A stretch of DNA of 64,000 nt from Edwardsiella tarda ATCC 15947 = NBRC 105688 (GCF_003113495.2 NZ_CP084506.1:2728001-2792000); one strand, 5' to 3'; positions 18,700-28,053 are shown, numbered from the stretch's first letter. The notes: generated from the letters alone by a model not told the origin. Made by a program: numbers and translations.

Positions 18700-20019
18700 T
18701 TACATCCAGTCCTTCGTCCAATGAATATTCCATGCCGTATCTTCAGAGACAGCTTGCCCCTCCTGGGTAACGAAGACGCCCAAGGCGGCGATCAGATGCT
18801 CACCATAATACAGCATCGGCGTCCGTTCACGCTCCCAAGGTGGAATATGCAACTCCTGCCAGATTTTTTTAATCGGTCGAGAATGACGCCGACCGACGAT
18901 ACGCAGCACCCCTTGTGCACAGAAACGGATGGAGACGGCCTCATCGGCCGCTGGCGCGCGAACGGCGATCCCGCGAGAGCCCAGCTGCAGTTCGCCCAAC
19001 CCATCGGGCAGGCTTAGCGGTTGGCGTGGATCCCACGACAACACCTCGTCACGTAACGAGCGCATCGCGGGCAATAGGTAGAGACGGCGGCGGAAGCGCC
19101 GGATCTGGCTATTCGCCAGATGCAGTTGTGGCTCGGCATCGTCGCGCGCCAAGGCCACCTCATGCCATAGGCGCTGTAACTGCTCACGAGTCGGCATGGT
19201 GACGCCAAAACAGGCGATCCAACGGCGCAGCAACGCATAGCGTTTGGCCTCGGACAACGGCAGTAATCCGTCGACACTCAGCGAATCATCCTCGCTCATC
19301 AACGCCTGTAACGACTCCAGCAATAGCTCATCCAGCAACTGCTCCTGCTCGGCACACAGGCTAGCGCTGCGCGCCACCGCCTCGGAGAAGTGTGGCCAGC
19401 GCGCGCGCAACAGTGGCACGATGCGCATACGCAGGAAGTTACGGTCGAAGCGGGCATCGGCGTTGCTATCATCCTCGACCCAGGTCAGGTGGTGTGCCTG
19501 CGCGTAACTCAGTAGCTGACGTCGGGACAATCCTAACAGAGGGCGCCGCTGTTCAGTGGCGAAGAAGGGCATGCTTTCGGCCATCGCCGACAGACCGGTC
19601 GGCCCGCTGCCACGCTTGAGTGCCAATAGGAACGTTTCACACTGATCGTCCAGATGCTGGGCGGTCAGCAGCGTCTCGTGGCTGCCGATCAACGCCGCGA
19701 TAGCGCGATAGCGGGCATCGCGTGCCGCCGCCTCGACGCTATTACGCTGGGTGTCCACTTGCACATGTAACACATGCAACGGCACCTGCCAGTGGTGACA
19801 GACCGACTCACAATGCTCCACCCACTGATCGGCGAAAGCGCTCAGACCATGATGCACATGTACCACCCGCAGGCGGAGCTGAGGCAGGCGCGTGGCACGC
19901 AACTGCACCAGCGCATGCAACAGCACGGTGGAGTCCAGGCCGCCACTGAAGGCGACCAACAGGTGCCGCCGCCCGGCTAGCTTGTCGGCGATGTGCATCT
20001 GGATATCTAGGGTATTCAT
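18700..20019 (-). CDS. tilS: tRNA(Ile)-lysidine synthase TilS
   Basis: Converts C34 of tRNA-Ile(CAU) to lysidine with ATP and lysine, switching the codon read from AUG to AUA. 439 residues. N-terminal PP-loop ATPase with SGGLDST at 25-31; a middle substrate-binding domain; and a C-terminal domain with the family IRFCAQGVLRIVGRRHSRPIKKIWQELHIPPWERERTP segment read across residues about 370-410. Next to yaeR in E. coli; here the dtpC-cad cluster separates them. Confidence 0.96.
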   Translation of the reverse strand: MNTLDIQMHIADKLAGRRHLLVAFSGGLDSTVLLHALVQLRATRLPQLRLRVVHVHHGLSAFADQWVEHCESVCHHWQVPLHVLHVQVDTQRNSVEAAARDARYRAIAALIGSHETLLTAQHLDDQCETFLLALKRGSGPTGLSAMAESMPFFATEQRRPLLGLSRRQLLSYAQAHHLTWVEDDSNADARFDRNFLRMRIVPLLRARWPHFSEAVARSASLCAEQEQLLDELLLESLQALMSEDDSLSVDGLLPLSEAKRYALLRRWIACFGVTMPTREQLQRLWHEVALARDDAEPQLHLANSQIRRFRRRLYLLPAMRSLRDEVLSWDPRQPLSLPDGLGELQLGSRGIAVRAPAADEAVSIRFCAQGVLRIVGRRHSRPIKKIWQELHIPPWERERTPMLYYGEHLIAALGVFVTQEGQAVSEDTAWNIHWTKDWM

Positions 20020-20162
20020 GGAAATATTCGCGGCTTACACCGCCCTGCATCGATAAGTATCAGCACGTTAACCAGCAATTCGTCGAGAAGCAAGCCCCGC
20101 CACTCACAGAATGACCGGGCCGGCTATCACACTCCGCTGGGCCGCCCAAGAGGGCAGCCCTT

Positions 20163-21644
20163 TTACTCTGACACCACCTGCGGCGCGCTACGGCGCAGCA
20201 GCAACAGGTTGACCAGCCAAATCACGGCAACCAGCAGCACACAGCCCAATGCCCCCCAGGCGATGTCGCTAAACACCTTGGCATAGGCCATCACCGAATG
20301 GGTCAACGCCTCGCCGCCATGGGCAAAACTGGACTCGGCGGTCTGATTGGCGATGATCCCGGCCAAGTAGTTGGCTACCGATCCGGTCGCCAGCATATAG
20401 ATCCCGGTGAGGACGCCCGTCACCCCGGGGATCTTCAGGCGCGTGATCTGCGCCATGGCGACCGGATCGATAAACAGTTCTGCGCATCCCATCACCGCCA
20501 GGCCCAACACCGTCAGCCCCATCGAGGCTTGACCATGCAGCGCCGCCCATCGGGCATTGAACGTTAGGATGCCGAAACCGGCGCCGATCAACGCCAGTCC
20601 GAGGGCAAACTTGCCCCAGATACGCAAGATACGGTTACCACCGCTACGCTCACTGACCAGCCAGGCCAGCACCACGCCACTGATCATCACCGCACCGCCA
20701 TTGACCGACTGGAACAATGCCGTCGGTACGGTGAAGGAGAACAGATGGCGATCGACGAAGCGGTCGATAAACAGGCTGATGGAACTACCGCCCTGCTGAG
20801 CAAAGGCCCAGAATAGAGTACCCAACCCCATTAATATCATGATCTGTAGCAGCCCACGTCGCTGCTCGCTGTCCGCACGACGGAAGATATTGGTCAGGAT
20901 GATCATCGCCCCGGCGCATACCAAGGCCAAGGCATAGCTGGACCAGTCGCGCCAGAACAGGATGGCCACCAACAGCGGTGAGAGGGCCAAGACCAACACC
21001 AGCCAGCTCCAATTAGGTAATAGCGCCTTACGCGCGCGCAACGCTGGGCCGTTCATTCCCTTGGTGTGGCGGAAGTGGCGGTGTCCACAGATAAAAATCA
21101 CCAGACCGGCGCACATGCCGATCCCCGCCAGCGCGAAGCCGACGTGCCAACCATACTGCTCGGCGGCCAGACCACAGGCAATCGGCGCTATGATCGAGCC
21201 AATATTTCCCGCCGCATACAGTAGGGAAAAGCCCCCGTCACGGCGTGGATCCTCTGCAGAGTAGAGTTCGCCGAGCAGGCAGCTGATATTCGATTTAAAT
21301 AGACCGTAGCCACAGACAATGATGGCCAAGGCGAGATAGAGGGAGAACGGGGAGACGGCACTCAACCCTAACACGACGTGTCCCAGGGTCATCAGTGCGG
21401 CGCCGGTGATCACCGCGACGCGGTTACCGAGCAGTTTATCCGCCAAGATGCCGCCGAGGATCGGCGTCACATAGACCAGTGAGGCATAGGCACTGTACAG
21501 GCCGAAGGCGTGGGTATCGTTATAACCGAGTTGGTGGGTGAGATAGAGGATCAGTAACGCACGCATGCCGTAAAAGCTGAAGTATTCCCAGATTTGCAGC
21601 GCTACGACATAGTAGATTGCGCGCGGTTGTGAGGGTGTTTTCAT
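20163..21644 (-). CDS. dtpC: Dipeptide/tripeptide permease DtpC (YjdL), atypical POT transporter
   Basis: Proton-coupled oligopeptide transporter of 493 residues with about 12-14 hydrophobic segments. The N-terminus [22 protein letters not shown] is nearly identical to E. coli DtpC. The usual ExxERF motif of POTs is replaced by Gln17-x-x-Glu20-Tyr21-Phe22, the DtpC-type variant; E. coli DtpC is reported to favour lysine-containing dipeptides. The gene follows cadA, as in E. coli, suggesting a supply of lysine for decarboxylation. The strong terminator between cadA and dtpC implies a separate promoter or readthrough. Confidence 0.94.
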   Translation of the reverse strand: MKTPSQPRAIYYVVALQIWEYFSFYGMRALLILYLTHQLGYNDTHAFGLYSAYASLVYVTPILGGILADKLLGNRVAVITGAALMTLGHVVLGLSAVSPFSLYLALAIIVCGYGLFKSNISCLLGELYSAEDPRRDGGFSLLYAAGNIGSIIAPIACGLAAEQYGWHVGFALAGIGMCAGLVIFICGHRHFRHTKGMNGPALRARKALLPNWSWLVLVLALSPLLVAILFWRDWSSYALALVCAGAMIILTNIFRRADSEQRRGLLQIMILMGLGTLFWAFAQQGGSSISLFIDRFVDRHLFSFTVPTALFQSVNGGAVMISGVVLAWLVSERSGGNRILRIWGKFALGLALIGAGFGILTFNARWAALHGQASMGLTVLGLAVMGCAELFIDPVAMAQITRLKIPGVTGVLTGIYMLATGSVANYLAGIIANQTAESSFAHGGEALTHSVMAYAKVFSDIAWGALGCVLLVAVIWLVNLLLLRRSAPQVVSE

Positions 21645-21681
21645 AGAGTCTCCCTGAAAGCGGGGGGATACGATAAGGGGA

Positions 21682-21712
21682 AAAATAAAGGGCGCCCCCT
21701 ACTGGGGCGCCC
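21682..21712 (-). terminator. Intrinsic terminator of cadA (cadBA operon)
   Basis: On the minus strand GGGCGCCCC-AGTAG-GGGGCGCCC is followed by TTTATTTTT. Nine base pairs of GC-rich stem, a tight loop and a T run, starting 14 bp after the cadA stop. Confidence 0.9.
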
Positions 21713-21726
21713 TCGGTCATCAGCGA

Positions 21727-23871
21727 TTACTTCTGTTCTGTTTTCAGAACTTTCACTGTGTAACGACCATCAGCCTGACGATAAGCGCCGTGGATGTCGG
21801 TTTCGAAGCCCGGGTAGTGAGCACCGATTTCGCACAGCATCTGCAGGAACTCCAGTACCGGACGGCTTTCTTCGGTCAGCATTTCACCCGGCATTACCAG
21901 CGGAACTCCCGGCGGGTACGGCAGGATCATGTTGGCGTTGACTTTGCCGATCATCTCTTCGAGGTAAACCTCTTCGGTCTGACCGCGCAGTTCCATCTGG
22001 AATGCGTTGTGCGGGTTCATCACCATGGTCGGCAGAACTTCGAAGGCACGGTACATCAGATCCGGCAGGTTGTGATGCTGAATCAGTGCGTGGATGCCTT
22101 GAGCCAGTTCCTGAATACGCATGTTTTCATAGAACTCCGGATCTTCACGGTACAGTGAAGGCAGCATGTTCTTAACGCGCAGGTTCAGGTCGTAGGCACG
22201 TTTGAAGTCGGTCAGACCACGCAGCAGGCTCATCGCCTTGGTCTTATCGATACCGATGCTGAACAGGAACAGCAGGTTGTACGGACCGGTCTTCTCAACG
22301 ATGATGCCATGCTCATCCAGGTACTTAGCCACGATAGATGCCGGGATACCGGTATCCGCCATGGTGCCATCTTCCTTCATCCCCGGAGTCAGCAGAGTGA
22401 CTTTGATCGGGTCGAGGAACATGTGGTTCTCATCGATGTCTTTAAAGCCGTGCCAAGATTCTTTCGGATCCAGGTTCCAGCATTTCGCTTCGTCGATGTG
22501 CTCCGGCTGCCATACGTCGAAGAACCAGCCATCAGACTCGGAACGCAGGCGTTTGATCTCTTTACGGAAGCGGATAGCACGTTCGATAGAACCGTTAATC
22601 AGGCGCTTACCAGCATTACCCTTCATCATCGCCGCAGCGGTTTCGATGGAAGCCACGATACCGTAGTGCGGAGAGGTAGAGGTATGCATCATGAACGCTT
22701 CGTTGAAGGTTTCTTCGTTGATGTCACCTTTAACGTGGATCATGGATGCCTGAGAGAAGGCCGCCAGCAGTTTGTGAGTAGACTGGGTTTCATAGATCAC
22801 CTTGCCTTCTACACGATCGCCACTCATGCCGCACAGGCCTTTGTAGATCGGGCTGAAGTTGGTGTAAGGCACCCAAGCTGAGTCGAAGTGGATGGATTTA
22901 ACATCCAGGGTCTTCTTGATGTATTCCGCGTTGTAGAACAGACCGTCGTAGGTGGAGTTGGTCACTACGGCGTGTACCGGCCAGGTCGCGTTCGGGGTGT
23001 TCTTCACACGCTCTTCGATGGTTTCACGAGCGAATTCGCTCTTCGGAATACCACCCAGGATACCGTAGGCGTTACGGGTCGGACGGAAGTAGATCGGCGT
23101 AACGTCGCTCATCATCATCAGGTGAGTCAGAGACTTGTGGCAGTTACGGTCGATCATGATGGTGCTGCCGGCCGGTGCGGAGTACATACCAACAATCTTG
23201 TTGGCGGTTGACGTACCGTTGGTCACCATGTAGCTGCGTTCAGCGTTGAAGGTACGTGCGATGTACTCTTCGGCTTCTTTATGCGGACCGGTGTGGTCCA
23301 GCAGAGAGCCCAGCTCGGAAACGGAGATGGAGATGTCAGATTTCATGGCGTTAGCGCCGTAGAAATCATAGAACAGGCTACCTACCGGGCTCTTCTGGAA
23401 CGCGGTGCCGCCCATGTGGCCCGGCGTACAGAAGGTGTACTTGCCTTCTTTCACGTAGTTGAACAGCGCCTTGGTCAGCGGCGGCAGGATTTCGTCTACG
23501 TAAGCGTCGGTGCTCTGACGGATTTTCAGGGCGATGTCTTCGGCTGCACCCAGGGCGTATTCGAAGAATTCAACGTTCAGACGCAGATCGCTCAGGCTAA
23601 CATCCAGCGTAGAGTGGGTGTTGGCGAAAGCGTAAACCGGCAGATGCTCGTTCATCTCGCTGATGTCACGGCACAGGTCCAGGTTATAAGTATCCCAGTC
23701 GAAGATGACGCCGCACAGACGGGCGTTATTGTCGATCAACTTCAGCAGGTCTTCACGGTCGTTCGGATAAACGATCTGAAAATTCTGAGCTTCCAGTGCC
23801 TTATGCAGTTCACGGATGGGTTCTTCTTTGAAGTAAACACCCATGTGATTAAGGATGGCAATAATATTCAT
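21727..23871 (-). CDS. cadA: Inducible lysine decarboxylase CadA
   Basis: PLP-dependent decarboxylation of lysine to cadaverine, consuming a cytoplasmic proton during acid stress. 714 residues: wing/flavodoxin-like domain (about 1-130), PLP aspartate-aminotransferase-fold core with the Schiff-base Lys367 (ETQSTHKLLA), the cofactor Asp330 in HFDSAW, and a C-terminal domain. Length is that of CadA/LdcC. Companion cadB, cadC and dtpC make CadA the better name, although the locus is that of E. coli ldcC. Its codon choice (for example CTG, CGT and AAC-biased) looks more highly expressed than that of its neighbours. Confidence 0.95.
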   Translation of the reverse strand: MNIIAILNHMGVYFKEEPIRELHKALEAQNFQIVYPNDREDLLKLIDNNARLCGVIFDWDTYNLDLCRDISEMNEHLPVYAFANTHSTLDVSLSDLRLNVEFFEYALGAAEDIALKIRQSTDAYVDEILPPLTKALFNYVKEGKYTFCTPGHMGGTAFQKSPVGSLFYDFYGANAMKSDISISVSELGSLLDHTGPHKEAEEYIARTFNAERSYMVTNGTSTANKIVGMYSAPAGSTIMIDRNCHKSLTHLMMMSDVTPIYFRPTRNAYGILGGIPKSEFARETIEERVKNTPNATWPVHAVVTNSTYDGLFYNAEYIKKTLDVKSIHFDSAWVPYTNFSPIYKGLCGMSGDRVEGKVIYETQSTHKLLAAFSQASMIHVKGDINEETFNEAFMMHTSTSPHYGIVASIETAAAMMKGNAGKRLINGSIERAIRFRKEIKRLRSESDGWFFDVWQPEHIDEAKCWNLDPKESWHGFKDIDENHMFLDPIKVTLLTPGMKEDGTMADTGIPASIVAKYLDEHGIIVEKTGPYNLLFLFSIGIDKTKAMSLLRGLTDFKRAYDLNLRVKNMLPSLYREDPEFYENMRIQELAQGIHALIQHHNLPDLMYRAFEVLPTMVMNPHNAFQMELRGQTEEVYLEEMIGKVNANMILPYPPGVPLVMPGEMLTEESRPVLEFLQMLCEIGAHYPGFETDIHGAYRQADGRYTVKVLKTEQK

Positions 23872-23897
23872 ACTTTAATTCTCCAGGCAAAATGCGG

Positions 23898-23941
23898 GCC
23901 TCTCTCCGCGTGCGTTGGAACGCGTCATAGTAGAGAGAGGC
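23898..23941 (-). repeat. Hairpin in the cadB-cadA spacer
   Basis: Outer arms GCCTCTCTC (23898-23906) and GAGAGAGGC (23933-23941) pair perfectly; inside them CGCGT (23907-23911) pairs with ACGCG (23920-23924), leaving an asymmetric bulge. There is no T run, so it is more likely an mRNA stability or processing structure between cadB and cadA than a terminator. Confidence 0.65.
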
Positions 23942-24009
23942 TGGATAAAGTCGTTAAATTACTTGCTGTGTGTAATCGTTAGGATTACGAAATCGTGTAG
24001 CTTATTTAC

Positions 24010-25347
24010 TTATGCCGCGGCGTTACTGTTGTTTTCAGTATTCTGTGCCTTGCGGGTGTTCATCTTGCGTGCATAGAACATCAGGATGATCAGGCTGACG
24101 ATGAAGGTACCGGACAGCTCCATGTTGCCCGCACCCATCAGTGCGATGAAGCAGAAGCAGCAACCCAGTACAGCGGCAACCAGACTCATGATGTTCTTAA
24201 CGTTGGCACCTTCGAAGCGAATCAGGTCAACGCAAGAGTAGAAGTACGGCAGCATGGTCAGCAGTACGGCGATACCCGTCAGCATGCCGAACAGGTCAGA
24301 GGCTTTACCGCCGCTGGCGTTCAGGATGGTGATCAGTACCATCAGGACAGTCATTTTCACGGAAGCCAGCAGCAGGCCTTTCTTCGGAATGCCGTTCTTA
24401 TCCAGTTCACCGTAAACTTTCGGGAAGTTGCCATCGTTGGCGGCGCGAACACCCGCCTGGCCAACCAGCATCATCCAAGAACCCAATGAAGTCAGGCAGG
24501 CAAATGCGGTGAAGGCAGAGACGACCGGACCAGCCCAATGACCGACCATCGCAGAGGCGGAGACGGCGAACGGTGCACCGGAAGCAGCCATTTCACTGGC
24601 CGGGAACATACCGGCGATAACCTGAGTCGCGGCGATGTAGACGATACCGGCCAGGCAGGTACCCATCATGGTAGCCAGCGGAACGGTACGCTGCGGATTC
24701 TTCACCATACCGGTACTGACTGCGGCAGATTCAACCCCAACGAACGCCCACAGGCACAGCAGGATACTCTTGACGACAGCGTGAGTATCAGTACCGCCAG
24801 AGGTGTTCCAGTTAGCGTGATAAACGGCCGGATCGAACCAGGCCCAACCAGCGATGGCGGTGCCCACAACCGGGATCAGTACCAGAACCAGACCGATAGT
24901 GGTCAGACGGCTCACCCAGGTACCACCCAGCATGTTAACGAAGGTGAAGATCCAAACGATGGCGATACAGGCGATACCTGCCGGTACCGGGCTGTTCAGC
25001 AGCGGGAAGAAGGTAGACAGGTAAGAGACGGCGGTGATGCCGATCGCCAGGTTACCGATCCAGTTTGCATGGTAGTAAAGAACACCGGTCTGGAAACCGA
25101 ATGCAGGGCCAACCTCACCAGCATAGGCAATCGGGCCACCCTGCTGCGGGTTCTTGGTAGCCAGTCGGGCATAAACATACGCCAGAGACATGGCACCAAC
25201 CAGAGAAATGATCCAGCCGAAAATGGCGATAGAACCTAAACTCGCCAGGTTTGCAGGCAGAAGTGCGATGCCGCTCCCCATCATATTACCGGCAACAACA
25301 CCGGTACAGGCGATAAGCCCGATTTTTTTGCTCGATGACATGGTCAA
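24010..25347 (-). CDS. cadB: Lysine:cadaverine antiporter CadB
   Basis: 445-residue inner-membrane APC-family exchanger with about 12 hydrophobic helices; exports cadaverine in exchange for lysine at acid pH. The N-terminus KKIGLIACTGVVAGNMMGSGIALLPANLAS carries the conserved GxG substrate loop in helix 1. First gene of cadBA, with AGGAGCAAC before the ATG, and 138 bp before cadA. Confidence 0.97.
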   Translation of the reverse strand: MTMSSSKKIGLIACTGVVAGNMMGSGIALLPANLASLGSIAIFGWIISLVGAMSLAYVYARLATKNPQQGGPIAYAGEVGPAFGFQTGVLYYHANWIGNLAIGITAVSYLSTFFPLLNSPVPAGIACIAIVWIFTFVNMLGGTWVSRLTTIGLVLVLIPVVGTAIAGWAWFDPAVYHANWNTSGGTDTHAVVKSILLCLWAFVGVESAAVSTGMVKNPQRTVPLATMMGTCLAGIVYIAATQVIAGMFPASEMAASGAPFAVSASAMVGHWAGPVVSAFTAFACLTSLGSWMMLVGQAGVRAANDGNFPKVYGELDKNGIPKKGLLLASVKMTVLMVLITILNASGGKASDLFGMLTGIAVLLTMLPYFYSCVDLIRFEGANVKNIMSLVAAVLGCCFCFIALMGAGNMELSGTFIVSLIILMFYARKMNTRKAQNTENNSNAAA

Positions 25348-25704
25348 GTTGCTCCTGATTAATTTTCAGATAAGTCGGCTTTACGCATATAGCTAGCGAG
25401 TGGTCGACTTGATGGCAGGCATAGTAATGACCCGGTAAAGCAAAGTCCTAAAGGTAAAGTTAAATTCTCAGCGTGTCGCAATAAATGACATCTTGATGTT
25501 TTTCTCCCTCACCCCAAAAAACATCAAGAGCAGGCATATAAAGCCTTATAAATCATTCTGTTGACATAAAAATGACATGAAGAAATCGCACAATAAAAAC
25601 ACAAAAAAAGCAACAAAAGGCTAACCGTATTTGTCACACAAAAGTAACTAAAAGCCATAGAGACATGAACAAAGTTGAGATTTAACACTCAGGATGAGGG
25701 GAAT
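25348..25704 (-). promoter_or_regulatory. cadBA regulatory region
   Basis: The 410-bp cadC-cadB gap is AT-rich and must hold the CadC-dependent cadBA promoter, by analogy with E. coli (CadC sites Cad1/Cad2 and H-NS). Visible structure: a perfect 12-bp inverted repeat CTTGATGTTTTT/AAAAACATCAAG at 25492-25528, and a 9-bp direct repeat AAATGACAT at 25483-25491 and 25570-25578. I cannot assign a sure -10/-35. Confidence 0.6.
25492..25528. repeat. Perfect 12-bp inverted repeat upstream of cadB
   Basis: Arms CTTGATGTTTTT (25492-25503) and AAAAACATCAAG (25517-25528), spacer 13 nt, about 145-180 bp upstream of the cadB start. Could be a CadC or other regulator site, or a hairpin in a long leader. 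Confidence 0.7.
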
Positions 25705-25736
25705 AAAAAAGCCCGCCGACATCATTGCCGGCGGGC
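25705..25736 (-). terminator. Intrinsic terminator of cadC
   Basis: On the minus strand GCCCGCCGGC-AATGAT-GTCGGCGGGC is followed directly by TTTTTT. A very strong stem, 21 bp beyond the cadC stop, isolating cadC from cadBA. Confidence 0.92.
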
Positions 25737-25757
25737 TTGATTATTTATAATACAAAT

Positions 25758-27401
25758 CTACTCGATTTTTTCTGCGTCATAATTAAGCAGGTAGGGGGCG
25801 ACGCGTTCAATATTCGTTTGAAAGACGCCATTCTTAATCCAATACAGGGTGTTGTTACCCGGACGTAGATTAAATGCAGTGATATAGGCATCTGCCGCCT
25901 GGTTATTCTGCCCCTTCAATTCGTACACTTTACCCAGCAAGACATAGTTCAGCCAGGACATCTCCAGCTCGATACCCTTATTGATGGCGGCAAACGCTTG
26001 TTCAACCTTCCCCTGCCCCAGATAGTCGACAGTATAAATCTGCTGAATAATGGGGGTTCCCTGCAACAGCTTATTCTGCTCCACCTCATTAATCTCCTGA
26101 CGCAACGCCGTCAGTTGTGGTGCACTCAGGGGCTGATAAGAGTTAAGCAGAATGTCGACCAACGCCTTCTCCGCTTTAGCATAGACGAAATCAGGGTCTT
26201 GTTTGATCAGCTGCGCCAACAGACGGTTCGCTTGGTTCAGCGACTCGCCATCACCCTGTAGCAACAATTGATGGGCCTGATAATACTGTTGCAACATCTG
26301 GCTATGAGTCGGTACCAGCGTATCGTAGCGCAACGCCAAGGAAGGCGGCATCTTGACCTTGAGAACGGAGAAAATGCTATCGACGAAGTCCTTCTGCACA
26401 CTCAGCAAATTATCCGGAGTGATGAAGTAACGCTTCTCCAGCATCACCGAGTTGTCGGCATTATCGACCAGGCGTACCGAGAGGAAACACTGTTGCGCCC
26501 GATAGTGGCGTTGGTTGACGAACTCGATATACAACGACTTACCCGAGCTACTGGGGCCGCCATAGTTGTAGTTGGTCTGATCGTGGACCAGGAAGGTGGA
26601 GTAGGTGTTTAACCCTTGAGTCAGCTCCTCACTCAACCCCACGACATAGGAGAGTTGATTGGTCCAATTACTGCAACTGTTCCCGCCCTGGATGCGGATA
26701 TCGATGTCGCGCGGGTTGAGCAACATCGGCTGAGGGGCTACCGGGACGCGATTACTGAACACCGCTAAGCCAACGAAACTGACACAGAGCAGCAACGCGG
26801 TCAAAAATGCCACCCAGACCCAGAAAGAGGAGCGTTTATAACGCGGAATACGCGTAAGTGGCGCAACCTCTGACTCTGCCGCTCGCTCGGATAGCGGTGA
26901 GGCCGGTGCGGCCGCTTGCGCCACCGGCATCTCCACGGGCGTGCGTGGCGACACGGGAGGCGCGGATGTCTGAGGCGGTGCCTCTGCCGTAGGCGACGCC
27001 TCCACGCGGCCGCTCAGCGGCGCGCTAGACGACTCTAGCGACGTGGCGCTCGCCAGCGCGAGTTCACTACTCTCCCCGTTACACCAGAGCACCGGCTCAA
27101 CCAACTTGTAGCCGCGCTTCGGCACGGTCACGATGTACTCGGGGGCCTCGGTACGTCCATCCTTGAGGTACTTCCGTAATTCAGAGATGCACTGAGTCAC
27201 AACGTGATTGGTGACGATATTTCGTTTCCATACGTTGTCAATCAGTTCATCCCGACTCAGCACCGTATCCGGATGGTGAGCAAAGTAGCTCAACATATCG
27301 ATGAGTCTGGGCTCAAGTACCAACACGCGTCCTTCGCGAGTGATTTTGTTATCTGCTGCCAGTACTAACCACTCGCCTACGCGGAAAGTTTGCTCTTGCA
27401 T
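25758..27401 (-). CDS. cadC: Membrane-integrated pH/lysine-responsive activator CadC
   Basis: ToxR-like one-component activator of cadBA. 547 residues: winged-helix DNA-binding domain (about 1-104), a Ser/Ala/Pro-rich cytoplasmic linker (about 110-188), one membrane helix (193-215) and a periplasmic sensor. Periplasmic Cys243 (NSCSN) and Cys305 (QQCFL) match the pH-sensitive disulfide pair of E. coli CadC, and Cys206 lies in the helix. The protein is 35 residues longer than E. coli CadC (512), mostly in the linker. No clear Shine-Dalgarno is close to the ATG, in keeping with low expression. Its own terminator separates it from cadB. Confidence 0.96.
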   Translation of the reverse strand: MQEQTFRVGEWLVLAADNKITREGRVLVLEPRLIDMLSYFAHHPDTVLSRDELIDNVWKRNIVTNHVVTQCISELRKYLKDGRTEAPEYIVTVPKRGYKLVEPVLWCNGESSELALASATSLESSSAPLSGRVEASPTAEAPPQTSAPPVSPRTPVEMPVAQAAAPASPLSERAAESEVAPLTRIPRYKRSSFWVWVAFLTALLLCVSFVGLAVFSNRVPVAPQPMLLNPRDIDIRIQGGNSCSNWTNQLSYVVGLSEELTQGLNTYSTFLVHDQTNYNYGGPSSSGKSLYIEFVNQRHYRAQQCFLSVRLVDNADNSVMLEKRYFITPDNLLSVQKDFVDSIFSVLKVKMPPSLALRYDTLVPTHSQMLQQYYQAHQLLLQGDGESLNQANRLLAQLIKQDPDFVYAKAEKALVDILLNSYQPLSAPQLTALRQEINEVEQNKLLQGTPIIQQIYTVDYLGQGKVEQAFAAINKGIELEMSWLNYVLLGKVYELKGQNNQAADAYITAFNLRPGNNTLYWIKNGVFQTNIERVAPYLLNYDAEKIE

Positions 27402-27515
27402 AGTGTACTAATTGCCCGGAGAGAAAAGTCTAAAACGTGTCATACTAGCATAGTGCTTAAAGTAACACCTACACGCCGTCTATTAATTTATCAAAGTAAC
27501 TATTTTGTTAGTAAA

Positions 27516-27902
27516 TCAATCCTGATACAACTCTAACGGTAATCCATCGGGATCGCGCAAAAAGGTAAAACAGCGCCCGCTGTTCTCATCGCGTCGTACC
27601 GGCTCACACGCCACTCCCTGCTCAGCAAGCTCGGCGATCGCGAGCGCCAGATCGCTCACACCGAAAGCCAGATGGCGCAAGCCACATGCCTCAGGTGCGG
27701 AAACACGCGCTGGTGGGGAGGGAAAGGAAAACAACTCCAGCGTATAGACGCCATCCAGTGCCAGATCGCCCTTCCAAGAGTCGCGATCGGCGCGATAATG
27801 CTCATTGATTAAGGAAAATCCGAGAATGTTACAATAAAACGCCTTACTACGCGCATAATCCGAGGCGATAATGGCGATGTGATGGATACGGTTGAGCTTC
27901 AC
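27516..27902 (-). CDS. yaeR: VOC (glyoxalase-fold) protein YaeR
   Basis: 128-residue vicinal-oxygen-chelate protein with the metal-binding pattern of the fold: HHIAII at the N-terminus, LELFSF, LRHLAF and the final LPLELYQD. Strongly similar to E. coli YaeR; called glyoxalase-like but without proven activity. GTG start at 27902 after TTGGAG. In E. coli yaeR is between ldcC and tilS; here it is between cadC and accA. Confidence 0.92.
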   Translation of the reverse strand: MKLNRIHHIAIIASDYARSKAFYCNILGFSLINEHYRADRDSWKGDLALDGVYTLELFSFPSPPARVSAPEACGLRHLAFGVSDLALAIAELAEQGVACEPVRRDENSGRCFTFLRDPDGLPLELYQD

Positions 27903-28001
27903 TGTATCTCCAAAGGGGTGACAATGTTTGGCGGATTATGCCGCGTCTGCACAAAAAAGGTTAGCGTCTCACTGTGGAAAATATACAAGAAATAAAGACA
28001 T

Positions 28002-28022
28002 CAAGCCCGACAGGCGGGCTTG
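28002..28022 (-). terminator. Hairpin downstream of accA
   Basis: CAAGCCCG-ACAGG-CGGGCTTG, perfect 8-bp stem about 30 bp after the accA stop; on the minus strand ATGTCTTTATTTC follows, a weak T run. Probable accA terminator, possibly bidirectional. Confidence 0.6.
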
Positions 28023-28053
28023 ATAAGTAGAAAGGCGGGAGAATAAAGCCCGA

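Noticed and set aside
21727..25347. Recent horizontal transfer of cadBA, from its different codon usage
   Set aside because: The bias is towards major codons of highly expressed genes and resembles that of rpsB and tsf in this window; no mobile element or direct repeats flank the block.
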